This document shows, piece by piece, positions 51,194-60,437 of a DNA stretch of 64,000 nucleotides. The notes beneath the pieces are model-generated. The model had not been told where the DNA came from. It searched no databases and saw nothing but the letters and a program-made list of their open reading frames with translations. Each line of letters starts with the position of its first letter. The first letter of the stretch is position 1. The stretch is taken from the NCBI GenBank assembly GCA_030922375.1, contig JAVEPB010000057.1, forward strand, positions 1 through 64,000, in the 5' to 3' direction. The stretch is from a bacterium (GTDB lineage Bacteria; UBA8248). Made by a program: the position numbers and the translations under genes.

Positions 51194-52849
51194 TCAGTTG
51201 GAATTCAGGGACACTCCAACGTACTCATCCGTAAAAGTCGAGTCGTGGGTCAAATCAAAAGCCTCGCCAATCGCTTTTCGAAGCTCCTCCCAGTCCACAT
51301 GCGCACGGTTGTCTTCCGAAAACCATCCTTTAATCATGCGGCTCCTTCGCTCGATCATTTCCCTCGCGATCGGATCGAATTCTCCCAGCTCAAAATCAAT
51401 ATATACAATCGGCATTTTACTAATCATGGCTCCGCCCAGTGTGGTGGACGTATGGCAATCGAAAACGAGAACATCGGCGGAATACAAAACCTGCTCGAAT
51501 AGCTCCAGATTCGGCGGGACATCCAGCGATTTCTCAAAAGCCGGGCTCAGGCGGCGAATGCTGTCGGGATGCGGCTTGTGCATGACGCCGTATCCGTTTT
51601 GGAGAAGCCATCCAAAAAGCCGCGCCTGCCAGTCCACCGCCACCACGTCGGGCATGAGAAGGCCCCCGTAGCGGGCGTGCTCACCGGGATAATACGTTCC
51701 CACGTACATGACCTGCAATTTTTCCTTGGCGGATTTTTTTTTCGCGTTTCCGGCAAGAGCATATTTTTTTTGAAGCGACGAAAAGTCGAATCTTCTCGCG
51801 GAAGGAGGCAGAGGGACTATTTCCGGAGGCTGCGGCTGGATCAGCAGATCCGGGCGGAGAAATTTTTTCAGGCCCGCGGCCTGACGCGGAGTCGACGTAA
51901 CAAATCTGTCGCAGTTTTCGTACTCCGTCAAGATTTTGTCAAATTCCTTCATATGACCATCGCCCATGGCGTGATCGTGCCCCGTAACGTGCCCGCCGAG
52001 TTCCCGGACTGCACGGCGAAGAAGGCGAGCCCAAAGGAATCCGCCCGTTCCGGTCCAGAGCCGCCGGGGAATGCTGCCGGGCGCCTCAAGAAGACCGCGC
52101 AAACGCATATGGGCCAGAGAGATCGAATCCCTGACCATATCATGCAAATATTTGGCAATAAAATCAGGGAGGTTCAAATCCTCGGCCCGAAAACTCTCTT
52201 CGACCACCTCCACCGCCTCACCGGCCAAAACGGAGGCGGCCCTTTCCACCGAGGGCGGCGTTGAACCGTTTTTTTCGAGCCCGCCAAACCAAAGGTTCAT
52301 CCTGCGAAAGGTGACCGTCTCGGCAATAGCCTGCGCATGCGCTTCGGCCATGGGCTGAACGTTTGTCGAAATAATTTCTTTTTGGAAACTGGGTCCAATG
52401 AGCCTCCGGCGAACGATCCCATTGGAGACGATAAGATCCCGCACAAATCGCGCTGGGGCGCGCAATGTGCTGAGCGGTGGAGGCCCTTTGCGCAGCCATG
52501 CCGGAATATCAATCTTCGGAATATCGGGAGAGCGGTTTTTCACAAACGATGCAACAACGAAACTGTAATCGGAAGGGTTAATTTTCAAACCGCCGCTTTT
52601 CGCCCTGCTGACCAGCAAATAATTGTTGAAGGCTGTGATGGATTCCAACAGAAAATAATGAAGAATGACGGAAAAAGCCCCGGCCACTTCGACATTTTTC
52701 GAAACCGCCCGCCTCCCGACCTGTACGAGGCCCGCCGCCGCCACGTCTCGCATTGAAAAGTGCTCTTTTATTTCCACGGGCCAGCAAAAATTCTTGACGC
52801 CGGTCCCGTCAAGTTCTATCCGGCTCATATCGAGCTCAATCACATTCAT
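51194..52849 (-). CDS. Surface carbohydrate biosynthesis protein, putative glycosyltransferase (LIC12162-type)
   Basis: C-terminal MYVGTYYPGEHARYGGLLMPDVVAVDW...HKPHPDSIRRLSPAF...ADVLVFDCHTSTTLGGAMISKMPIVYIDF. Confidence 0.55.
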   Translation of the reverse strand: MNVIELDMSRIELDGTGVKNFCWPVEIKEHFSMRDVAAAGLVQVGRRAVSKNVEVAGAFSVILHYFLLESITAFNNYLLVSRAKSGGLKINPSDYSFVVASFVKNRSPDIPKIDIPAWLRKGPPPLSTLRAPARFVRDLIVSNGIVRRRLIGPSFQKEIISTNVQPMAEAHAQAIAETVTFRRMNLWFGGLEKNGSTPPSVERAASVLAGEAVEVVEESFRAEDLNLPDFIAKYLHDMVRDSISLAHMRLRGLLEAPGSIPRRLWTGTGGFLWARLLRRAVRELGGHVTGHDHAMGDGHMKEFDKILTEYENCDRFVTSTPRQAAGLKKFLRPDLLIQPQPPEIVPLPPSARRFDFSSLQKKYALAGNAKKKSAKEKLQVMYVGTYYPGEHARYGGLLMPDVVAVDWQARLFGWLLQNGYGVMHKPHPDSIRRLSPAFEKSLDVPPNLELFEQVLYSADVLVFDCHTSTTLGGAMISKMPIVYIDFELGEFDPIAREMIERRSRMIKGWFSEDNRAHVDWEELRKAIGEAFDLTHDSTFTDEYVGVSLNSN

Positions 52850-52950
52850 TGCTCTTACCCCTACCCTCGAGGAAAGTAGTAATATTTAGTGAGTCAAATA
52901 CTGACTTTCACGTGAAAATATTTTTTCCAATTGATTTTCAGTCTGAATTA

Positions 52951-54003
52951 TTATGTCTTCGGGATACCCACCTGAATAACATCCCGGTCGTCTTCCCGAA
53001 GGGCGCCCCAATCGCCGAGCTCGGGGCGAAGCGGAGCAGCCAGATCGTTTGCCCCGTGAATGCAATTTTGACAAAGCGTACCAACCAGATCGCCAGACAG
53101 ATGGCGGCGGCGAAACGAGCGAAAATGCTCCCCAGCCCAAGCCTCTTTAAGGGAAACTTCATTGAGATCCACCATAGCCAACTTGTTCTGATAGTCGTTG
53201 CAACACCCCCTGAGATATCCCTCCCGGGTGATGTTGATCTGATTGAAAGGAATATGGCAGGTGTCGGGAATGGTGGGAGAAATCGGCAAATTGAGCATTT
53301 GGCCGGCTTGGTTGGCGGCCGGGATATAAAAGATTTCGTCAACCAGATGCGTAACAGCTTTTTGGAGCGCCGGCAGGGAGGCGGCGTTCTCCGGGACCTC
53401 GACAAACGACACCGACAACCTGATCTCCTGTGGGCAGGATTTCCGGTACTCACTGACGAACGCTAAATTCTTGAGGGCTTTTTCGAAATGATCCCGGCCA
53501 TGGATTTTCTTGTAGGTTTCCCGATCCCCTCCGTTGATCGAGAATTTAATCGAATGAATTCCCGAATCCATAATGCCCTTGAACCTATTTTCGTCCCCCA
53601 GCGAACCGTTGGTCGAAAAATATATGTAACTGAAACCCAGGTCCCGGCACGTGGCGATGTGATCCTCCAGCTGCTTGCAGGCCAAGGGCTCGCTTCCTCC
53701 GTGCAACCCCACCTCGCGCACCCCGAGTTCATACGCCTGCGCAGCGATATCCTTGAACAATTCCGGGTCAATGACCTGGCTCGGCCGGGTCATCAATGGA
53801 TAGGCGCAAAAAGCGCATTTGTGATTGCAAATATTCGCTACTTCAACAAGCATGGTATTCGGAACCGGAGGAGCTTCGCTTAATACGGCATTTTCAATAG
53901 ATTCCGCATATCGATCCCAAAGCCGGCTGCTTTCCTCGACTTTTTGTCTCTCTTCAATAAGCTTGGGAAGTGCCAGGCGCTTGGGTTTTCCGGAATCGTT
54001 CAT
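52951..54003 (-). CDS. Radical SAM/SPASM-domain protein
   Basis: VEVANICNHKCAFCAYPLM (CxxxCxxC); GLHGGSEPL; C-terminal Cys-rich CHIPFNQINITREGYLRGCCNDY...CQNCIHG. Confidence 0.92.
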   Translation of the reverse strand: MNDSGKPKRLALPKLIEERQKVEESSRLWDRYAESIENAVLSEAPPVPNTMLVEVANICNHKCAFCAYPLMTRPSQVIDPELFKDIAAQAYELGVREVGLHGGSEPLACKQLEDHIATCRDLGFSYIYFSTNGSLGDENRFKGIMDSGIHSIKFSINGGDRETYKKIHGRDHFEKALKNLAFVSEYRKSCPQEIRLSVSFVEVPENAASLPALQKAVTHLVDEIFYIPAANQAGQMLNLPISPTIPDTCHIPFNQINITREGYLRGCCNDYQNKLAMVDLNEVSLKEAWAGEHFRSFRRRHLSGDLVGTLCQNCIHGANDLAAPLRPELGDWGALREDDRDVIQVGIPKT

Positions 54004-54071
54004 CCATATCTCCTTTCGGATCCAACCGGTCCGAATAGCGATCAGTTTAGATGTTCATTTCTAAAAATACT
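53900..54071. repeat. Direct repeat copy 1 (5' end and leader of intact radical SAM gene)
   Basis: Aligns with 55234-55404; 44-nt exact match 53993-54036 = 55327-55370 (GAATCGTTCATCCATATCTCCTTTCGGATCCAACCGGTCCGAAT). Confidence 0.95.
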
Positions 54072-54144
54072 TGTTTCACGATAGATGCTCAATACACGAT
54101 TGTAAACAGCGGCACTAAGGGCAATTATAAATATTTTAGGTACT

Positions 54145-55080
54145 TCATATTTTCTCACCGATGAACTCAAGGTTACCACTGCCGTATAAAATTTTACTAA
54201 TCGGATTCTCCACATGATAATGAAGAGGAGCAAAATATTTTCTGATGTTTTTCCTTTTTACGTAACGGTGCAACCTACGCGTATTGTTAAATTCATGCTT
54301 TCCATACAGACCGATTACATATTTTTCATCAATAGCCAGACGAACTGGTGCCTGGATTCCATTTTGAACGAATACACAGAAATCAAGATCAAATAGGTCT
54401 TTTACGAAAGAAAGGTCAATTTCTTCTCCTGTGAATTTCTTGGCCTCTTGAGTCATAAAAATGGCAACTTTTTCAAAATTATCCGGGTCAATATTATCGA
54501 TTAACTTCTTAAAATCCTCATTATTTCGATAATACATCCTTAATGCAGGAAAGATCGCTTCCTCAAATAACCCACCTACCAGACCAAAAACAGTATAGAG
54601 ATAGCCACCTACCTTCGTAACGCGAGCAAGTTCCGAAAAAGCAATATTCACCTCATCAATGTCATTTGGGTGGAGCATCACGCCGTGACAAGAAACGAAA
54701 TCAAAATAATTGTCTTCAAATGGGAGATCGAGAACACTACCAGTGGAAAATTTAACATCTTTTAGTGGTATGTCGAAATTTTCTAGGCTTTCTTGAGCCA
54801 CTTGAATAAAATCGGTGCCGATATCAACTCCGTGGAGTTTTCTCGCCCCGAAACGCCAGAGAGGTATTAACAACTTCGCTGTATCACCACAACCTGCATC
54901 CAGAACCCGTTTCCCCTTGAAGTAATCTGCACCGAGTCCAAAATAGTCCAGTGTAAACATATTAATGAATCTTTCCATTGCAACACGATCTTGAATGATT
55001 CTCTGATGCTGTTTGTGAAAAATCTCACGCGTTTCTTTAGAGTAATCAACCATGGTTTCTCCCATAATAAAATAGAACAT
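54145..55080 (-). CDS. Class I SAM-dependent methyltransferase
   Basis: KRVLDAGCGDTAKLLIPLWRFGARKLHGVDIGTDFIQVA...FDFVSCHGVMLHPNDIDEVNIAFSELARVTKVGGYLY. Confidence 0.88.
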   Translation of the reverse strand: MFYFIMGETMVDYSKETREIFHKQHQRIIQDRVAMERFINMFTLDYFGLGADYFKGKRVLDAGCGDTAKLLIPLWRFGARKLHGVDIGTDFIQVAQESLENFDIPLKDVKFSTGSVLDLPFEDNYFDFVSCHGVMLHPNDIDEVNIAFSELARVTKVGGYLYTVFGLVGGLFEEAIFPALRMYYRNNEDFKKLIDNIDPDNFEKVAIFMTQEAKKFTGEEIDLSFVKDLFDLDFCVFVQNGIQAPVRLAIDEKYVIGLYGKHEFNNTRRLHRYVKRKNIRKYFAPLHYHVENPISKILYGSGNLEFIGEKI

Positions 55081-55199
55081 TAAACCGGCTTTCCCCAGAT
55101 GGCCTCTTGGATAACGAAAATCTATAAAATCACTCTCATGAAGAACTCAAAAATCGCCCCTCTGCCAATCATACGCCCCACCAATGACCGTGAGACCCG

Positions 55200-55337
55200 T
55201 CAGGGAGCGCATTTTGAGGCCCAGGCAATTCTAGACTCCGCATATCGATCCCAAAGCTGGCCGCTTTCTTCGACTTTTTGTCTCTCTTCCAGCAGCTTGT
55301 TAAGCTTCAAGCGCTCGGCATTACGAGAATCGTTCAT
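55200..55337 (-). pseudogene. Truncated radical SAM 5' fragment (45 codons then stop)
   Basis: Reads MNDSRNAERLKLNKLLEERQKVEESGQLWDRYAESRIAWASKCAP*, matching the N-terminus MNDSGKPKRLALPKLIEERQKVEESSRLWDRYAES of the gene at 52951-54003. Confidence 0.9.
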
Positions 55338-55404
55338 CCATATCTCCTTTCGGATCCAACCGGTCCGAATTATAATCAGTTTAGGTGTTCATTTAAAAAA
55401 TACT
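55234..55404. repeat. Direct repeat copy 2
   Basis: See copy 1 at 53900-54071. Confidence 0.95.
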
Positions 55405-55469
55405 CGTTGAGCAATGTATCAAAAGAACGGCGCCAACTATTAGCAATCGAACCCGCCAGAGGGATTCAA

Positions 55470-56555
55470 TCAAATTTTCTTCTCTCCGGATTCTGTGCCG
55501 GAGGACGATATGTCCTCCCATCGCAATGCCGTCCCCCGTTTCATATTATTCAGTGCGTGCAGCCCGAGAACATTTGGAAGTTCCTTGGGTGGAAGTCCGT
55601 TTCCCGGACGAATCGACCGGATATTTTTCGCCGTCAACTCCTCGCCAGACGAAATATCCTCGACCACATAAATGGATCTCCTGAATATCTGATTCTGATC
55701 CTCGCTCGGTTTAATGTCGTAATTCACGCGCCCCAACGACTCCCATGCCTGGGCGCATCCATCGCAAAGCTTTTTCAGCTCCCCGGGCTCCAAAGAAAAA
55801 GCCGCGTCCGGGCCACCGTCCGACCTCTTAATGGTGAGATGTTTTTCAATTAAACACGCGCCCAATGCCACTCCAGCCACCGGCACGGCGGGGCCCAAGG
55901 TGTGGTCCGATAGCCCGGCGATTACGCCAAACTTTTCGGCGAGATCGGGGATTGTGCGCAGGTTGCTGTCCTCCACCATCGTCGGATATCCGCTGACACA
56001 ATGCAGTAGCACCAAACCACCGCATCCGTTATTTCTCGCGGTTTCCGTGGCCTCGCGAATTTCATCGAAGGTGGCCATCCCGGTGGAAATGATCATCGGC
56101 TTTCCTGTCGATGCGACCTTGGCGATCAGAGGAAGATCAATCACCTCGAATGAAGCAATTTTATACACGGGCGAATCCAGGTCTTCGAGAAAATCAACCG
56201 CCGTGCCGTCAAACGGCGTGCTAAAAACCGCAAGGCCCAGCTCTCTTCCCTTCCCGAAAAGAGCTTCGTGCCACTCCCACGGTGTGTGCGCCCATTCGTA
56301 AAGGTCGTAGAGTTTGTTCCCGTCCCAGAGCCCGCCTTCGATGAGAAATTCCGGGCCGTCATGATCAATGGTTATCGTATCGGCCGTATAAGTTTGAATC
56401 TTGACCGCATGTGCGCCGGATTTCTTCGCCGCCTCCATAATCTGAAACGCACGGTTGATATCTCCGTTATGATTTCCCGACAACTCGGCCACGATATAAG
56501 GCGGGTGCGCCGGGCCTACGAGGTGTCCGTTAATTTTGATTTCTTTCACTTTCAT
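55470..56555 (-). CDS. pseI: Pseudaminic acid synthase-like NeuB family protein
   Basis: YIVAELSGNHNGDINRAFQIMEAAKKSGAHAVKIQTYTADTITID; YKIASFEVIDLPLI; GLSDHTLG; LIEKHLTIKRSDGGPDAAFSLEP. Confidence 0.92.
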   Translation of the reverse strand: MKVKEIKINGHLVGPAHPPYIVAELSGNHNGDINRAFQIMEAAKKSGAHAVKIQTYTADTITIDHDGPEFLIEGGLWDGNKLYDLYEWAHTPWEWHEALFGKGRELGLAVFSTPFDGTAVDFLEDLDSPVYKIASFEVIDLPLIAKVASTGKPMIISTGMATFDEIREATETARNNGCGGLVLLHCVSGYPTMVEDSNLRTIPDLAEKFGVIAGLSDHTLGPAVPVAGVALGACLIEKHLTIKRSDGGPDAAFSLEPGELKKLCDGCAQAWESLGRVNYDIKPSEDQNQIFRRSIYVVEDISSGEELTAKNIRSIRPGNGLPPKELPNVLGLHALNNMKRGTALRWEDISSSGTESGEKKI

Positions 56556-56598
56556 CGTGCCACCAGAGATTACCCGAGCCCTTTCGCCGGCTTCCCCA

Positions 56599-57675
56599 TC
56601 ACCCCGCGACTAGACTCTTGGGCCGGGTTAGTTTGTCGATCTCCCGGACCGTCCGCTCCACCCCCCGGCCGTCGCAGGCGGCCGAAGCGGCGCCGCCGAT
56701 TTCCAGACGGCGCGCGGAATCTTCGGCCAGAAGCGCGATAGCGCCCGCGATATCTTCCTCGGAAACCTCATGAGTCCATCCGAGGACTATCGCCAAGCCG
56801 CTCTCTTTTACAAATTGCCCTTGAAGACGCTGGCTCTCGGCCCGGATAATCACAATCGACGGGAGCCCGAGGCAACACCGCTCCCAGGTGGAAACCCCGG
56901 CCGCGCCCACCGAAAGATCCGCCGAGGCCATAAGCCCGGCCATATTGCTCACATCGGTAAGAACCCTCACTCGTTGGGGCATCTCCTCGGCGATTTTATT
57001 GACCTTCTCCAGGTTCGGGGATTGAGAGCCCATTACCACATCCACGGCGGCGTCCGCTCCCGACCGGGCCACTCCCCGAAGGGCCAGGCTATTGACGTCC
57101 TCCGGGTCGGTCGCGCCGAGACTGATCAGAATTCGCCGGACGGCGCCGGCCTTCATGCGGCGGGACAGCGCTTCTTCCCGGGCCGCCGGAAACTGCTCCC
57201 GAAGCAGAGCGTAATCAGGCCCCAGAAGCATCCGGCATTCCCGATTGACGCCCGGAGCGTAGTCCTCCCGGCCCCTCCCCAAAGTCTGATCCAAAAGGAA
57301 ATCGCAGTCATGAGGCCGGTTGGCCAGATCGTCGATGACAAGAATCCCATCCGCCCAGGAGCGGCATGCGCCTTCAAATTTTTCATCACGCCCGTAATGG
57401 TCAACGATGAGAAAGACGTATCCATCGCCCCATTTCGAAGCGATATCAGCCGGTTCATCCCCGGCGGGGCCGCTCAATATTTGAATGGCATGGCCCGAGT
57501 CATTTAGCGCGGGTACGGTGTCCGGGGTTTTTCCCGTTACCGCGAATACGCATTTCCACCCTTCTTTCGAAAGGCCGTCCGCGAGAGACAGGCAACGAAT
57601 CAGATGTCCTCCGCCGATCTCCGGAGAGGCCTCGGTGCGAAATACCGCGGTCCGCTTCACGGCGGGATTACTCAT
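56599..57675 (-). CDS. pseG: PseG-like UDP-sugar hydrolase (UDP-2,4-diacetamido-2,4,6-trideoxy-altropyranose hydrolase)
   Basis: FRTEASPEIGGGHLIRCLSLADGLSKEGWKCVFAV; GADAAVDVVMGSQSPN; SVGAAGVSTWERCCLGLPSIVI. Confidence 0.9.
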   Translation of the reverse strand: MSNPAVKRTAVFRTEASPEIGGGHLIRCLSLADGLSKEGWKCVFAVTGKTPDTVPALNDSGHAIQILSGPAGDEPADIASKWGDGYVFLIVDHYGRDEKFEGACRSWADGILVIDDLANRPHDCDFLLDQTLGRGREDYAPGVNRECRMLLGPDYALLREQFPAAREEALSRRMKAGAVRRILISLGATDPEDVNSLALRGVARSGADAAVDVVMGSQSPNLEKVNKIAEEMPQRVRVLTDVSNMAGLMASADLSVGAAGVSTWERCCLGLPSIVIIRAESQRLQGQFVKESGLAIVLGWTHEVSEEDIAGAIALLAEDSARRLEIGGAASAACDGRGVERTVREIDKLTRPKSLVAG

Positions 57676-58391
57676 GGTCGCCGGGAACCTCGGGAAAGCC
57701 TCTCCGGGGAAATAGTCATTTCGGCGAACTGAAGATCTTCTTCGCTATCAATGTCAACCGAACGCTCAATCGGCATTTCATACCCAAAAAGCGGTTCACC
57801 AAAATACGTTTTTTCTCTTTGAAAAGCCTCGACATCGAGAATCTGAATCGCGCCGTTCGGCCGATACGCAGGGGGAAGTTCCTGCGATTTCATTCCGGTA
57901 TAGTCGGGAAAATAATGCGTCAATTTATCGTTTTCACCCAGTCCCATCGCCGCGAAAGGGGTATGGCCGAACCGGGAAACGCTCATCAAAAATGACCAAT
58001 GATTCTCACGGAAACTGGCGTACGCCACCCGAATATCATCGGCATTCCGGAACGGGCATGTCGGCATCAAAATAATCATGGAGTCGAACTGATCGCCGGA
58101 TCGCTCCAACTCATCCAGGGCATGGAGCGCGACTTCGACCACACCGGCCGGATCCCGCGCCAGCTCCTCTGGCCGTATGAACGGAACTTCGACTCCAAGG
58201 TCACATGCGATATCGGCCACTTCCCGGTCCTCGGTGGAAACAATCAGCCGATCAATCACACCGCTTTCGCGGGCCGCCTCCACCGTCCAGGCAATCAGTG
58301 GACGCCCCCCAAGGGGGAGGATGTTTTTGCGCGGGAGACGGGTTGAGCCGCCCTTGGCGGGAATCAGCCCCAATACACGGTCCTGAGTCAT
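57672..58391 (-). CDS. pseF: CMP-nonulosonate cytidylyltransferase (PseF/NeuA family)
   Basis: LGLIPAKGGSTRLPRKNILPLGGRPLIAWTVEAARESG; IILMPTCPFRNADDIRVAY. Confidence 0.88.
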   Translation of the reverse strand: MTQDRVLGLIPAKGGSTRLPRKNILPLGGRPLIAWTVEAARESGVIDRLIVSTEDREVADIACDLGVEVPFIRPEELARDPAGVVEVALHALDELERSGDQFDSMIILMPTCPFRNADDIRVAYASFRENHWSFLMSVSRFGHTPFAAMGLGENDKLTHYFPDYTGMKSQELPPAYRPNGAIQILDVEAFQREKTYFGEPLFGYEMPIERSVDIDSEEDLQFAEMTISPERLSRGSRRP

Positions 58392-58406
58392 CGGCTCGAA
58401 CGGCCT

Positions 58407-59030
58407 CTACCGTTTCGCAAAAAGCCACCAGTTGCTGTCATCGCTTGAGTCCAATGGTTGCCACAAGAAGCCGTAATCAAGGACGCGCAAGCCGGGATGC
58501 CGCTCAATATAGAAACGGCCAAAGTCCCTCTTGAACAAGTACCCCTCCATGTCCCGATATTTCACTTCTTCGGGTTCATGAGAAAAATACTCGATGCAGA
58601 CGATGTAATGCCGCGCCACCCGAAAAATTTCATCGACCATCCCGCCGAGGTCATCCGGCGCGACATGAATCAAAACCCCCGACGTAAAAACGAGGTCGAT
58701 TTCCTCGTCATCATAGGGAAGGCTGAATCCGTCGCCCTCCTTGATCGCAACATCCTTAAGCTCGGGATTATCCCGGACGGCCTGGCATGCAGCCGGATTC
58801 GGCTCCACGGCATGAAGATCATCCGTAAAATGCCGCAACGCGACAAGATTCCGGCCGATATTGCAGCCAACCTCCAAAATGCTTTTTGGCTTCGGAGTGA
58901 CGGCATGCCCAAGAATTTTCCCCCAGTCCCGGATCAGGCGCTGACTATCTTCATCCGTAATCCTGTTGTTGTTCCGCTTGGAATATTCACTGCCAAATTC
59001 GGAACGCCAAAGATCCAGTTGTTTCGTCAC
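58407..59030 (-). CDS. Methyltransferase resembling pseudaminic-acid-biosynthesis-associated methylases
   Basis: QLDLWRSEFGSEYSKRN; KSILEVGCNIGRNLVALRHFTDDLHAVEPN; VFTSGVLIHVAPDDL. Confidence 0.85.
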   Translation of the reverse strand: MTKQLDLWRSEFGSEYSKRNNNRITDEDSQRLIRDWGKILGHAVTPKPKSILEVGCNIGRNLVALRHFTDDLHAVEPNPAACQAVRDNPELKDVAIKEGDGFSLPYDDEEIDLVFTSGVLIHVAPDDLGGMVDEIFRVARHYIVCIEYFSHEPEEVKYRDMEGYLFKRDFGRFYIERHPGLRVLDYGFLWQPLDSSDDSNWWLFAKR

Positions 59031-59096
59031 CGGTCATTTCCTCTTCTAGAAGATATTCGACATCAGGCCGGAGGACTTTCGGCTTTCTCCGCCGGC

Positions 59097-60389
59097 TCAA
59101 AGAATCTGGAATTTTTTCGGAAATTCGTCCAGCCTTGGATCGCCGAGTTTTTCCGGGGGAGACGCCTCGTTGTAATAAAGATTTTTGTTGTGCGGCGCGA
59201 AAGTTCTGTCCTCTGACTGAGCAACGCGCGCCGCCTCCTCCGAATCTCCGATCTCATGCCGGGTAATACTATCTTTTGGCTCCCAGGAACCATCGTTTAA
59301 TTTTTCCCACACCAATGAGTCCCTCATCGGCTCCACAAGCTTATAAAAATCCTCGGTCTTCATGCCCATGAAATCGCAGTACATGGCCAATGTCGAAGGT
59401 TCGGTTGCATCGTATTGTCTTACCATCTCGATGCCTTCCTCCCGCGTCATTCGCCCGTGACGAATTTCGATGCTCGCATCATCCGTAGCCCGCCCGTAAC
59501 CGAATTTTAAATATTTCAAATAATCGTGAACATCGTTCGCATGGTCATCAATTTTCGCATATATGTTAAACGTGCGATCCCGCCTGTATGTAATGGGGGC
59601 GAAATCCCACTTCTCCATCATCGTTTCACCCTGATACTTGGCGTCCCATACGACAAAATTGCTTAGATAGATGCCGCGAACTTCCGTTTCCGCAATTTCA
59701 TCGTCGGAGGGATAGACATACGGGGCGATGTCTTTTTCCGTGATACCTCCCTTTCCCACCAGGTCATGAGGTTCCAATCCACGCATGTCGTGTTCCTTGC
59801 GTGTCCATTTCGTGAACTCAACGAAATCCTCCAGCGTCACCAAGCCGGTGAGTTCGGCGAACCCATGCTCTCCCCATACGATGAGAGGAATGTTGTAATG
59901 AACCGCCACCTGAAAAGGGAAAGTTCGAATGCCGGCATGATAATGCCAGGTCAGGTCTCCCACCGTTTCGAGCATGTACCTCGATATCCGCCTGACCGAA
60001 TCCACGCCCGCCGTATATCGAACCAGGTCAAAACCGGACTTCGACACAAGATTTTCAAGATTTCTAACCCCGGAGGGGGCATTGAAAGCATGATTGAACT
60101 TCACCAGAAGGGGATTCATTCCGTATTTTTCTTTCAGGAGCCATACCTGATAGTGGGAATCTTTCCCGCCGCTGACAGGGACAATGCAATCGTGCGAATT
60201 TCCCCGCTCACGGGCCATTTTCTTGGCTTCGTCGAGAATCTGACCGAGCATTTCCTCCCGCTCATTCCAGCTAATCTCAAGCTCCCCGCGGCTCTCGTGG
60301 TACCGGCATCCGCTGCAAACGCCTTCGTCATCCATAATGATGGTTGGTTTGGCATTCGCCGGGTACATGCATCTAGCGCAATATTCCAA
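59097..60389 (-). CDS. N-acetyl sugar amidotransferase (PseA/WbpG-like)
   Basis: MEYCARCMYPANAKPTIIMDDEGVCSGCRYHE; PP-loop CIVPVSGGKDSHYQVWLLKEKYGMNPLLVKF. Confidence 0.93.
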   Translation of the reverse strand: MEYCARCMYPANAKPTIIMDDEGVCSGCRYHESRGELEISWNEREEMLGQILDEAKKMARERGNSHDCIVPVSGGKDSHYQVWLLKEKYGMNPLLVKFNHAFNAPSGVRNLENLVSKSGFDLVRYTAGVDSVRRISRYMLETVGDLTWHYHAGIRTFPFQVAVHYNIPLIVWGEHGFAELTGLVTLEDFVEFTKWTRKEHDMRGLEPHDLVGKGGITEKDIAPYVYPSDDEIAETEVRGIYLSNFVVWDAKYQGETMMEKWDFAPITYRRDRTFNIYAKIDDHANDVHDYLKYLKFGYGRATDDASIEIRHGRMTREEGIEMVRQYDATEPSTLAMYCDFMGMKTEDFYKLVEPMRDSLVWEKLNDGSWEPKDSITRHEIGDSEEAARVAQSEDRTFAPHNKNLYYNEASPPEKLGDPRLDEFPKKFQIL

Positions 60390-60437
60390 GTTGTTTCCCC
60401 AGTTATGGTTAAAAAAAGTTAAATGAAGGGAGAGATA

